From Maritimibacter dapengensis (GTDB lineage: Bacteria; Pseudomonadota; Alphaproteobacteria; Rhodobacterales; Rhodobacteraceae): a stretch of 64,000 bases of DNA. The DNA is taken from contig NZ_JAHUZE010000003.1 in NCBI RefSeq assembly GCF_019218265.1, positions 535,432-599,431 of the forward strand, read 5' to 3'. A model generated the notes under the pieces. It was not told the DNA's origin. It made no database searches and saw nothing but the letters and a program-made list of their open reading frames with translations. The translations under genes were made by a program, and so were the position numbers. This document shows, in pieces, positions 36,460 to 44,530 of the stretch. Within the stretch, counting starts at the first letter, position 1. Every line of letters begins with the position of its first letter.

Positions 36460-37512
36460 TTATTCCGGGTAGGCCGCTTCGGTCGAACGCGGGCGCATCG
36501 TGTCGCCGCGTTCGATGGTCGGGGTCAGCTCGATCTTCTGCCCGCCTTTTGCCGTGTCCTCGTCCTCGACCCGCGACAGGATGATCTCGGCAGCTTTGCG
36601 ACCGATCTCGTCGCGGCAGCTGTCCATCGTGGCGAGCTGTTTCGGCAGACCCTTGAGCAGTTCGACGCCGTTGAACCCGGCGAGTCCCACGTCATTCGGC
36701 ACGTCGATCCCGTTCTCGAGACAATAGAGCAGGCCACCCGCGCCGATCATGTCGTTCGAGTAGTAGAGGAAATCGAGATCCGGCGACCGTTTCAGCATCG
36801 CCTCGGTCATTTCGCGGCCCTTTGCGAGCGCCGATCCACCTTCGTAGAATTCCTGATCGGAGATTTCGTGGCCTGCCTTGGCGAGCGCTTCAGTGAAGCC
36901 TTCGAACCGTTTGCGGGCGCGGTGGTCGAGCGGCATCTTGGTGCCGAGGAACCCGATCTTGCGATATCCTTTGCGGATGATCGCCTCGGCCATCATGCGG
37001 CCCGCTCGGCGGTGCGAAATGCCTACGGCGTTGTCGATCGGGGTGCCATCCGTGTCCATGATCTCGACCACCGGGATACCGGCACCGCGCAGCATCGCCT
37101 TGGACGCATCGGAATGTTCGATCCCCGCGATGATCACGCCGGAGGGACGCCATGACAGCATCTCGTAGAGCACTTTCTCTTCGCGGTCGGTCTTGTAGTT
37201 CGTGACGCCGACGACCGGCTGGAGCGGCGTGTCTTCGAGCACGTCGGAGATGGCCGACATCACCTCGGGGAACACCATGTTGGACAGGGACGGGATGATG
37301 ACCGCGACGAGGTTCACCCGCTGGCTGGCAAGCGCGCCGGCGATCTTGTTCGGAACGTAACCAAGCTCTTTCGCGGCCTCGAGCACCTTGTCCCGCGTTG
37401 CGGCGGAAACGTCGCCGCGATTGCGCAGAACGCGGCTCACGGTCATTTCGCTGACGCCGGATGCCTCAGACACGTCGCGCAGGGTAAGGGGGCGTTTGGG
37501 AAGGTCGGTCAT
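36460..37512 (-). CDS. LacI-family transcriptional regulator (GntR-like)
   Basis: A 350-residue LacI-family repressor. The HTH is LTLRDVSEASGVSEMTVSRVLR, the hinge helix KIAGALASQRVNLVAVIIPSLSN in pieces, followed by a periplasmic-binding-like domain with NMVFPEVMSAISDVLE, GVIIAGIEHSD, GFLGTKMPLDHRARKRFEGF in pieces and FLYYSNDMIGAGGL. The pattern resembles gluconate regulators. The ATG at 37512 is chosen because the HTH starts 10 residues later; a long upstream extension has no similarity. No sugar genes adjoin it, so it may act elsewhere. Confidence 0.9.
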   Translation of the reverse strand: MTDLPKRPLTLRDVSEASGVSEMTVSRVLRNRGDVSAATRDKVLEAAKELGYVPNKIAGALASQRVNLVAVIIPSLSNMVFPEVMSAISDVLEDTPLQPVVGVTNYKTDREEKVLYEMLSWRPSGVIIAGIEHSDASKAMLRGAGIPVVEIMDTDGTPIDNAVGISHRRAGRMMAEAIIRKGYRKIGFLGTKMPLDHRARKRFEGFTEALAKAGHEISDQEFYEGGSALAKGREMTEAMLKRSPDLDFLYYSNDMIGAGGLLYCLENGIDVPNDVGLAGFNGVELLKGLPKQLATMDSCRDEIGRKAAEIILSRVEDEDTAKGGQKIELTPTIERGDTMRPRSTEAAYPE

Positions 37513-37582
37513 GAACGTGGCCTCTGGAAGTTTGGGCCATGTTACCGCTGACTTGGCTTTCCGCAAAGCCCTTATTCCATGT

Positions 37583-37611
37583 ATGTTACCGGCGTTGTAT
37601 TCCGCTAACAC
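37583..37611. promoter_or_regulatory. Spaced inverted repeat upstream of LacI gene
   Basis: ATGTTACCGG (37583-37592) and CCGCTAACAC (37602-37611) are inverted arms matching at 8 of 10 bases. A further half, ATGTTACCGC, lies at 37539-37548. ATGTTACC is like the half-site of the E. coli gluconate repressor. Possible autoregulatory operator. Confidence 0.4.
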
Positions 37612-37619
37612 CCACGCGG

Positions 37620-38396
37620 TCAGGCGAGGTTCTGGATCAACCCGGATTGCACGTGACGACCGCCTGCCACGACCCCCCGCACCTGCGGTGTCGGGTTGTT
37701 GAAACGAAGCGGTGCCCCAGTTCTGTCCGTCGCGGCTCCGCCGGCTTCTGTCACCAGCAGCGTGCCGGCGGCCACGTCCCATTCCCATGTCGGGCGCAGC
37801 GTGAGCATCGCATCCTTGCGCCCTTCCGCGGTCAGGGCCATTCGGTAGGCGAGGGACGAGCGGAATTGCCGCTTGAGCTCTGGCGGTGTGCCTTCGTGCC
37901 AGTGTTCCGGGTCCATCGCCGGGCGGGCCGCAAGCACTTCTGCGCCGGTCACATCCACGCGGTCGGAGGCGGTGATTGGCAGGTTGTTCAGCGTGGCGCC
38001 TTCGCCGCGTCCGGCAAGATAGAGCTTGTCATGGATCGGGAGATAGACCGCCGCCGCGATGACGTCGCCGTCTTCCGCGACGGCGAGCGAGTGGGACCAC
38101 GTCGGGTTGCCTTCGATGAAAGCGCGGGTCCCGTCGATCGGATCGACGATGAACACCCGCGTCGCGGACAGGCGCGACGGCGCGTCCGGCGTTTCCTCGG
38201 ACAGCCAGCCGTAGTCCGGCCGCGCGGCGCCAAGGGTTTCGCGCAGCATCGTATCGACCTCGAGGTCGGCCTCGGTCACCGGCCCCTGGCTTCCGGGTTT
38301 GTCCCAGGCCTTGAGGTCGCGTTTGAAGTATCGCGTCGCGATCTTGCCAGCAGCGCGGGCCGCCTCCGCCAGCAATGCGATGTCAGCTTCCGGCAA
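37620..38396 (-). CDS. Inositol monophosphatase family protein (CysQ-like)
   Basis: A 258-residue Mg-dependent phosphatase. Family signatures are the metal site VDPIDGTRAFIEG, the earlier GPVTEADLEVD and EE of LSEETPD, and the C-terminal WEWDVAAGTLLVTEAGG. 3'(2'),5'-bisphosphate nucleotidase, inositol-1-phosphatase and related activities cannot be told apart from sequence alone. It overlaps the end of the pmbA gene by 14 bases, so the two are one transcript. Confidence 0.9.
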   Translation of the reverse strand: MPEADIALLAEAARAAGKIATRYFKRDLKAWDKPGSQGPVTEADLEVDTMLRETLGAARPDYGWLSEETPDAPSRLSATRVFIVDPIDGTRAFIEGNPTWSHSLAVAEDGDVIAAAVYLPIHDKLYLAGRGEGATLNNLPITASDRVDVTGAEVLAARPAMDPEHWHEGTPPELKRQFRSSLAYRMALTAEGRKDAMLTLRPTWEWDVAAGTLLVTEAGGAATDRTGAPLRFNNPTPQVRGVVAGGRHVQSGLIQNLA

Positions 38397-39729
38397 GGGT
38401 CATCCCTTCGATCAGGAGCGAGGGGACCTGGCGTGACTTGTGCGGCTCGGCGTCATTGGCCGGGATCAGACGGGCGAACATATCCATCAGGTTGCTCGCA
38501 ACCGTGCATTCGTTGACCGGGTAGGTGATTTCGCCGTTTTCGACCCAGAACCCGGATGCGCCACGGGAATAATCGCCCGTATTCGGGTTCACGGTCGACC
38601 CGATAAGCCCGGTGATCAAAAGCCCGGTGCCCATCTGCGCGATCAGGTCTTCGCGCGTGGCCTCGCCCGGCGTGAGCGTAACGTTCGAGACGCCTGGAGA
38701 GGGCGGGGCGGAGGTGCCGCGCCCCGCGTTTGCGGTGCTTTGCAGACCGAGTTTGCGGGCGGTGGCGAGGTCGAGCGTCCAGCCCGTCAGCACGCCGTCC
38801 CGGATGATATCGCGGTTGCCGGTGGGAAGCCCCTCGCCATCGAAGGGGCGAGACCCGGTGGCGCGCGCGCGACGCGGGTCTTCGGTCAACGACAGATGCG
38901 CGGGCAGGATGACTTCGCCCAGCTTGTCGCGCAGGAAAGACGAGCCGCGCACGATGGACGAGCCGTTCACGGCCTGAAGCAGGTGGCCGATGATCGAAGC
39001 TGACACGCGTTCGTCGAAGATCACCGGGTAGGTGCCCGTGGGCGGCTGTTTCGCACCCTGACGCGCCGCCGCGCGTTCGCCCGCGATACGCCCGATCTCT
39101 TCCGCCGAAGGCAGGTCGCTCTGCCAGATGCGGCTTTCGCCGTTGAACTCGCGCTCCATCGAAGCGCCGGTGCCGGAAATCGCCGCCAACGACACCGCGC
39201 GGGTCGTGCGCCCGTAGCCGCCGGAAAAGCCGTTGGACGTGGCGATATGTATGTCGGTGCGGCCGTAGCCCGAGGATGTCGCTTGCACCTGGCTCACGCC
39301 GTCCACGGCAAGAGCCGCTTCTTCGGCGATCCGCGCATCTGCTTCGAGCGCGTCCGGGGCGGGCTCGTCAGAGGGGTCGGCGATCTCGAGGCTCTCGACG
39401 TCCCAGTCCCGCGCGAACTGGCTTGGGTCGGCAAGCCCGATGGTCGGGTCTTCGGGCGCTTCGCGGGCCATGGCGACAGCGCGCTCGGCCATCTCTTTGA
39501 TCGTATGATCCGCCGTGTCGGATGCCGACACGTTGGCCTGCCGGTTTCCGATCATGACGCGCAAGCCGATGTCGACGCCTTCGGACCGTTCGGCCTGCTC
39601 CAGCGTGCCCTTGAGCACATCGATGGACAACGAGGTTCCAGCGACCGCCATGGCGTCGGCGTCGTCCGCGCCCGCACGTTTCGCAGCTGCGAGCAGCTTT
39701 TCGGTGAGCTTTTCGAGATTTGCCTGCAT
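38383..39729 (-). CDS. pmbA: TldD/PmbA family metallopeptidase subunit
   Basis: A 448-residue TldE/PmbA protein. With TldD it forms a protease that matures peptides and degrades unfolded ones. Signatures are the N-terminal DVLKGTLEQAERSEGVDIGLRV in pieces, the central SGYGRTDIHIATSNGF, IGHLLQAVNGSSIVRGSSFL in pieces, and the C-terminal GLIGSTVNPNTGDYSRGASGFWVENGEI in pieces. The HExxxH zinc motif belongs to TldD, not PmbA, and is absent here as expected. Confidence 0.94.
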   Translation of the reverse strand: MQANLEKLTEKLLAAAKRAGADDADAMAVAGTSLSIDVLKGTLEQAERSEGVDIGLRVMIGNRQANVSASDTADHTIKEMAERAVAMAREAPEDPTIGLADPSQFARDWDVESLEIADPSDEPAPDALEADARIAEEAALAVDGVSQVQATSSGYGRTDIHIATSNGFSGGYGRTTRAVSLAAISGTGASMEREFNGESRIWQSDLPSAEEIGRIAGERAAARQGAKQPPTGTYPVIFDERVSASIIGHLLQAVNGSSIVRGSSFLRDKLGEVILPAHLSLTEDPRRARATGSRPFDGEGLPTGNRDIIRDGVLTGWTLDLATARKLGLQSTANAGRGTSAPPSPGVSNVTLTPGEATREDLIAQMGTGLLITGLIGSTVNPNTGDYSRGASGFWVENGEITYPVNECTVASNLMDMFARLIPANDAEPHKSRQVPSLLIEGMTLAGS

Positions 39730-39846
39730 GATCGCCCCTGATTAGATGATCTCCACGTAAACGCCGACGCCGCGTCCCGCAAGTGCGCGGGGTAGCGGGC
39801 GGGCTTGGCTTGGGTTAGCCATGGGCGTGAGATCAGGAGGTCCGAT

Positions 39847-40599
39847 ATGGATATGAGCGGTAAGACCGTCGTAATAACCGGCGCGAGCCGGGGGATCGGA
39901 GAAGCGGCGGCCAGGGTGTTTGCCGACGCAGGCGCGAATGTAGCACTGCTCGCCCGGTCGGGCGATGCGTTGTCCGACCTCGCCGATGCGATTGGCGAAA
40001 ACGCGATGGCGCTGGAATGCGATGTATCCAGATTCGAAAGTGTGCAGGAGGCCGTGGACGAGGCGGCAAGCCGGTTTGGAAGCGTCGACGTGCTCATCAA
40101 CAACGCGGGTGTCATCGAACCTATCGCGCGGTTGGCGGATAGCGAGCCGGACGATTGGGGGCGCGCCATCGACGTCAATCTGAAGGGTGTCTATCACGGC
40201 ATGCGCGCGGTGCTCCCGATGATGTTGAAAAAAGGTGAGGGAACGGTGCTCACCATTTCGTCCGGTGCGGCGCACGGGGCGCTCGAAGGCTGGAGCCATT
40301 ACTGCGCGTCCAAGGCTGCGGTCCACATGATGACCAAGGCGCTTCACAAGGAAGAAGCGGGGCACGGCATCCGCGCCATCGGCCTGTCGCCGGGCACGGT
40401 CGCGACCGAGATGCAGCGCGAGATCAAGGCGTCGGGCGTGAACCCGGTGAGCCAACTCGACTGGTCCGACCACATTCCCGCGGAGTGGCCCGCGAAATGC
40501 CTGCTCTGGCTCTGCGGACCGGACGGCGATGCGTGGCTCGGGCAGGAGGTCTCATTGCGCGACGAGGACGTGCGACGCTCTGTGGGGTTGATCGAATGA
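39847..40599 (+). CDS. SDR family oxidoreductase
   Basis: A 250-residue short-chain dehydrogenase/reductase with the NAD(P) motif TGASRGIGEAAARVF, the stabilising NNAG (INNAGVIEP) and the catalytic Ser-Tyr-Lys set: ISSGAAHG and the active site YCASKAAV. An AGGAGG lies 6 bases before the ATG at 39847, which settles the start. Its stop overlaps the enoyl-CoA hydratase start (ATGA), suggesting a two-gene unit in acyl or ketone metabolism; the substrate is unknown. Confidence 0.92.
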   Translation: MDMSGKTVVITGASRGIGEAAARVFADAGANVALLARSGDALSDLADAIGENAMALECDVSRFESVQEAVDEAASRFGSVDVLINNAGVIEPIARLADSEPDDWGRAIDVNLKGVYHGMRAVLPMMLKKGEGTVLTISSGAAHGALEGWSHYCASKAAVHMMTKALHKEEAGHGIRAIGLSPGTVATEMQREIKASGVNPVSQLDWSDHIPAEWPAKCLLWLCGPDGDAWLGQEVSLRDEDVRRSVGLIE

Positions 40600-41201
40600 T
40601 CCGCTTCGAGCGGGGCGACGGGCTTTGGATCGCCACGATTGTGCGACCCGACAAGGCCAATTCGCTGACCGGCGAAATGCTCAAACAACTGGCCGATTTC
40701 GCCGGGGAGGCTGCGGGCGCGGCGCGCGCCATGGTCCTGACCGGCGAGGGGAAGGTATTTTCCGCTGGGGCCGATCTGGACGAAGCGCGTGCGGGTCTTG
40801 CCACCGATGGGGTTTGGGAGCGGCTGTCGGGTGCAATCGCGGACGCGCCGATTCTTACGATTGCCGCGCTGAACGGCACGCTTGCAGGCGGCGCCATGGG
40901 AATGGCTCTTGCCTGTGATCTGCGGATCGCCACACCCGGTGCCAAGTTTTTCTATCCGGTCATGAAGCTCGGTTTTCTGCCCCAGCCTTCCGATCCGAAG
41001 CGTCTGGCCGATCTTGTCGGCCCCGCCCGCGCCAAGATGATCCTGATGGCCGGGCAGAAGATCGAAGCGGATGAGGCATTGTCGTGGGGATTGATCGACC
41101 GGATCGTGGAGGGCGACGTGCTTGCCGCCGCGCGAGACCTGGCGGAAGATTCGCTGAACGCGACGCCGGAGCATGTCGCGGGGATCAAGAGCCTGTTCTG
41201 A
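40596..41201 (+). CDS. Enoyl-CoA hydratase/isomerase family protein
   Basis: A 201-residue crotonase-fold protein, about 55 residues shorter than typical family members because the C-terminal helical region is reduced. Visible motifs are FSAGADLDEAR (CoA and oxyanion region), ALNGTLAGGAMGMALACDLRIATPGAKFFYPVMKLGFLP in pieces, and EALSWGLIDRIV. The second oxyanion glycine pair is present. Coupled to the SDR gene by a 4-base overlap. The reaction cannot be named. Confidence 0.88.
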   Translation: MIRFERGDGLWIATIVRPDKANSLTGEMLKQLADFAGEAAGAARAMVLTGEGKVFSAGADLDEARAGLATDGVWERLSGAIADAPILTIAALNGTLAGGAMGMALACDLRIATPGAKFFYPVMKLGFLPQPSDPKRLADLVGPARAKMILMAGQKIEADEALSWGLIDRIVEGDVLAAARDLAEDSLNATPEHVAGIKSLF

Positions 41202-41251
41202 GGGGGCGGGGCAAAGATCTGCCCGCCCGGGACAAGCGCACATCGCCAATA

Positions 41252-41566
41252 TCAGCGACCTGTGCGGCGCTTGCCCTCGCTTCTCGACAGGAAATCCGTC
41301 GGCCGTTTGGCGACCCAGCGGGCGAACTTGGCGATTCTTGGATGCGAGAGAAGCGCTTCGGGCGTGTTGAAGACCCGCGCAAGCTCCGCTTCCGACAAAG
41401 TGGCGTGGATTTCCTTGTGACAGATGTGATGCAGGAGAACCGTCTCACCGCCTTTCCCGCCCTTGAGCCTTGGGATCAGGTGGTGACGCGACTGGGGCAC
41501 GTCCGGCGGGATCGGTCGACCGCAGATCGGGCAGATCGGATCGGTTGTGTCGGCTGTGCTTCCCAT
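41252..41566 (-). CDS. HNH endonuclease
   Basis: A 104-residue protein with two zinc CxxC pairs, the first CPICGRP and the second position CHKEIH, framing SRHHLIPRLKGGKG, which carries the HNH-type catalytic histidines (RHHLIPR), and LLHHICHKEIHATL. The C terminus is basic. Stand-alone HNH proteins of this size are probable nucleases of unknown role. It is divergent from the flavoprotein gene, 14 bases away. Confidence 0.85.
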   Translation of the reverse strand: MGSTADTTDPICPICGRPIPPDVPQSRHHLIPRLKGGKGGETVLLHHICHKEIHATLSEAELARVFNTPEALLSHPRIAKFARWVAKRPTDFLSRSEGKRRTGR

Positions 41567-41580
41567 GCAGAAGACATGGG

Positions 41581-42759
41581 ATGAAAAGCGAACACGTTCA
41601 ATCTCTGGTGATCGGTGCAGGCCCGGCAGGGTTGATGGCGGCCTCGGGACTCCTGCGGGCCGGACGGCAGGTCGTGCTGGTCGAAGCCAAGCCGAGCGTC
41701 GCGCGGAAATTCCTCATGGCGGGCAAGAGCGGGCTGAACCTGACCAAGGACGAAGCGCCGGACCTGTTCGCGACCCACTTCCACGGCAGCTGCGCACCGC
41801 TCCTGCATAGGGCCGTGGCCGATTTCGGCCCTGACGCCGTCGCGCGCTGGGCCAAAGAGCTTGGACAACCTGTCTTCACAGGTTCCTCGGGCCGCGTCTT
41901 TCCCGAAAGCATGAAAGCCTCGCCACTCCTGCGCGCATGGATGCAGGGCCTCGCGTCCGTCGACCTTCGGACCAGATGGCGCTGGGTCGCGCTGGAAGGC
42001 GATGAATGGCGGTTCGAAACACCGCAAGGCCCGCGCGGGCTCGACGCCGAAACCGTCATCCTCGCGCTGGGTGGCGCGAGCTGGCCCCGGCTCGGGTCCG
42101 ACGCCGCATGGGTGCCAATACTTTCCGCGCGAGGCGTCGATATCACGCCGTTCGCGCCGGCCAATGCGGGCCTCTCGGTCGATTGGACCGAACATATGCG
42201 CAAGCATTTCGGAACCCCGGTCAAGGCGGCGCGCCTGACGGCTGGGGACATGTCCCTGCGGGGAGAATTCGTGATCTCGTCACGGGGCCTCGAAGGGTCG
42301 GCGATTTATTCGGTCTCGCGTCCTGTACGTGAGGGGGCGGATCTCTTCCTCGACCTTTGCCCGGACCTCACGGAAGACGAGGTCGCGCGTCGTCTTGCGC
42401 GGCCGCGCGGAAAAGCCAGCCTCACGAACCACCTGCGCAAAACGCTGAGACTCGATCCGGCGCGAATCGCGCTGCTCATGGAGTTCGGCGGGGCCGACCG
42501 GAACGCCCTCGCTTCGCGCGTCAAATCGCTCCCCGTGGCCCATCAGGGCCTACGTCCGATCGGCGAGGCAATTTCCTCGGCGGGCGGAATATCGGCGGAG
42601 GCGCTGGAAGGCTTCCGGCTTCGGGCGATCCCGAACACCTTCGCAGCGGGCGAAATGCTGGACTGGGAAGCCCCGACGGGCGGCTACCTTATCACAGGCT
42701 GTCTCGCGACAGGTCGTGCGGCAGGGAGACAAGCCCTGTCCTCCGTATTTCCGGTCTGA
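41581..42759 (+). CDS. TIGR03862-type flavoprotein (HI0933 family)
   Basis: A 392-residue FAD-dependent protein of the HI0933/YhiN family. The dinucleotide motif is VIGAGPAGLMAASGLLRAGR, followed by the family signature KFLMAGKSGLNLTKDE and, near the C terminus, GGISAEALEGFRLRAIPNTFAAGEMLDWEAPTGGYLITGCLATGRAAG in pieces. The reaction is unknown in this family. The ATG at 41581 is chosen; the open frame extends upstream across the HNH gene without similarity. Confidence 0.88.
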   Translation: MKSEHVQSLVIGAGPAGLMAASGLLRAGRQVVLVEAKPSVARKFLMAGKSGLNLTKDEAPDLFATHFHGSCAPLLHRAVADFGPDAVARWAKELGQPVFTGSSGRVFPESMKASPLLRAWMQGLASVDLRTRWRWVALEGDEWRFETPQGPRGLDAETVILALGGASWPRLGSDAAWVPILSARGVDITPFAPANAGLSVDWTEHMRKHFGTPVKAARLTAGDMSLRGEFVISSRGLEGSAIYSVSRPVREGADLFLDLCPDLTEDEVARRLARPRGKASLTNHLRKTLRLDPARIALLMEFGGADRNALASRVKSLPVAHQGLRPIGEAISSAGGISAEALEGFRLRAIPNTFAAGEMLDWEAPTGGYLITGCLATGRAAGRQALSSVFPV

Positions 42760-42787
42760 AAATATCCCCGCCGGAGGCACAGCGCAC

Positions 42788-42837
42788 GGTCTGGCTTCAA
42801 GCCAGACCTTGCAAGACCTGCGCGGGCTTCAGCCCGC
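42788..42837. repeat. Double palindrome after the flavoprotein gene
   Basis: Two adjacent perfect palindromes. GGTCTGGCTT and AAGCCAGACC flank a C at 42788-42808; GCGGGCT and AGCCCGC flank TC at 42822-42837, overlapping the last codons of the GST gene. The architecture and loop bases (TCAAG, TCAG) recall the 71-bp repeats at 12.6-16.4 kb, though the stems differ. Confidence 0.6.
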
Positions 42838-43431
42838 ACCTTTCGCGGCATCGTTCAGCTTCCGAAACGCGGGGCGCGCGCGCATCCGTTTGCCGTAGGC
42901 CACCACCTTCTCGTTTTCGACCGGGTATTTCGCGCCGAAGGCCCAGTTCAGGCAATGCGCGGCAAGGATGTCGGGCACGGTGATTTCGTCGCCCATGAGG
43001 TAATCCTTGTCGCCCAGCGCGGCCGCGAGGTGATCCACGGATTTCCCGAACTCCCATTTGAGCGGGCGGCGGATGTCGGGCATCCGCTGATCCTCGGGCA
43101 ACAGGAACATATGTTTGGTCCCGGTCCACAGGAGCGCGTCCATCTCGTCGTTGATCATGTGGATGAGACTGTCCTGCCGCGCGCGCTCGAGGCTGCCTGC
43201 GGGGAAGGTGAACCTTTTGTGGCGGTCTGCGAGGAATTGCAGGATCGCCGCGGAATCCGTGATCGGTTCGCCGTCCACCAGCAGGACCGGCACCTTTCCT
43301 GAGGGGTTATGCGCCGTCGCGGTCTCCTCGTGCGGGTTGGTGACGAGCAGCTCGTATGGCTGGTCCAGTTCCTCGAGCATCCAGACCACGCGGAACGCGC
43401 GGTTGGAGAGCTTGCCGATGACTTGATACAT
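42829..43431 (-). CDS. Glutathione S-transferase family protein
   Basis: A 200-residue GST. The thioredoxin-like N-terminal domain has MYQVIGKLSNRAFRVVWMLEELDQPYEL in pieces, NPSGKVPVLLVDGEPITDSAAIL in pieces with the conserved cis-proline and the glutamate-serine type ES motif replaced by DS, and the C-terminal helical domain contains YLMGDEITVPDILAAHCLNWA in pieces. An in-frame ATG 15 codons upstream is less conserved. The substrate is unknown. Confidence 0.92.
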   Translation of the reverse strand: MYQVIGKLSNRAFRVVWMLEELDQPYELLVTNPHEETATAHNPSGKVPVLLVDGEPITDSAAILQFLADRHKRFTFPAGSLERARQDSLIHMINDEMDALLWTGTKHMFLLPEDQRMPDIRRPLKWEFGKSVDHLAAALGDKDYLMGDEITVPDILAAHCLNWAFGAKYPVENEKVVAYGKRMRARPAFRKLNDAAKGAG

Positions 43432-43489
43432 GAATGATCCTCCCAGCTTGCAGGGAGGCACGGGAGCAGGGGTCACTTCAAGGGTGACG

Positions 43490-44515
43490 TCACGCGCGTT
43501 GCGCGATGAAGGCCAGGCGGATCAGCGTGCGCTCCATCAGTGCCATCTGCGGCGCTTTCGATGCCGAGCGCAGCGTCAGGTCGGCCTCCACGATCATGTC
43601 GAGCGCGCTTTCCAGCCGGTGCATCCCCCATCGCTGCGCCTGTCGCACCATCCGGTCGCGAGATTTGAAATGCACCGGCGGGCGCATGCGGAATATCCCC
43701 TTGTTCGGCCCCTCGGGGTCCGACGCGGCGGCGTGGAGCGTGCGGAAATGGCGGGTCGTCGCGATGGCGAGCGCCGTGGGGTTTACGCCCTGCGCTTCGA
43801 GCCGGGCCAGAAGCGGGCCGAGTTCCGGCGCGCGGCCTTCTGCGGTTGCGTGAAGCAGGTCGTCCAGCACGGCCTCGGTCGAGGCGGGCGCGCAGGCTTC
43901 GACATCGGCAGGCGTGACAATGGTCTGATCGTTCAGCTTGTAGAGCGACAGCTTTTCGACCGTTTGTCGGAAATCGCCGGGGTCGAGCGCGCGTGCCAGC
44001 CCTTCGAGATCGCGCATCGCTTCACCGTCGATATTGGCGAGCCCGGATTTCATGAGCTCTTCCTGTATTTCGGCGCGGCTCGGCGGATCGTCGTAAATCC
44101 CAGCAGCATAGGCGTTGGGGTGCTTTTCGAAATACTTGCGAAGCTTGCCGGTCGGTTTGAGGTTTCCCGCCGTGACGACCACATGCGCGTCGCCCACGGA
44201 CCATTCGTCCAGCGCTGGCGTGATCTTGTCGGCCAGCGCGTCGGTCGCATCCTCGAGAAACACTGCGCGTGGGCCGGGGAAAAAGCCTTGCGCCTTGATC
44301 GCATCCGAGAGTGCGGCCGGGTCGCCGCGCAGGTCGCCGGCGGGCATCCGGGTCAGGCGCATTTCCTCCTCGGCACTTGGGCCGAGCAGGTTCTCGATCA
44401 ATTGCTGCCGCTTCAACGCAACGCGCATCGTGTCTGTGCCGAAGATCAGCGTCCCGAGCTTGTCGGGCGCCGGTTTGGCGAAATGACGGTTGGCTTCGGC
44501 GGTCTTGAGCTTCAT
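43490..44515 (-). CDS. holA: DNA polymerase III subunit delta
   Basis: HolA is the clamp-loader wrench that opens the sliding clamp. The 341-residue protein shows the family order: LIFGTDTMRVALKRQQLIENLLG in pieces, LRGDPAALSDAIKAQGFFPGPRAVFLEDATD in pieces, LKPTGKLRKYFEKH, LARALDPGDFRQTVEKLSLYK in pieces, and a helical C-terminal collar domain. It starts 15 bases after leuS. In many Rhodobacterales I recall lptE lying between leuS and holA; no such gene is present here. Confidence 0.92.
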   Translation of the reverse strand: MKLKTAEANRHFAKPAPDKLGTLIFGTDTMRVALKRQQLIENLLGPSAEEEMRLTRMPAGDLRGDPAALSDAIKAQGFFPGPRAVFLEDATDALADKITPALDEWSVGDAHVVVTAGNLKPTGKLRKYFEKHPNAYAAGIYDDPPSRAEIQEELMKSGLANIDGEAMRDLEGLARALDPGDFRQTVEKLSLYKLNDQTIVTPADVEACAPASTEAVLDDLLHATAEGRAPELGPLLARLEAQGVNPTALAIATTRHFRTLHAAASDPEGPNKGIFRMRPPVHFKSRDRMVRQAQRWGMHRLESALDMIVEADLTLRSASKAPQMALMERTLIRLAFIAQRA

Positions 44516-44530
44516 GAGGCGAGTGTGCCG

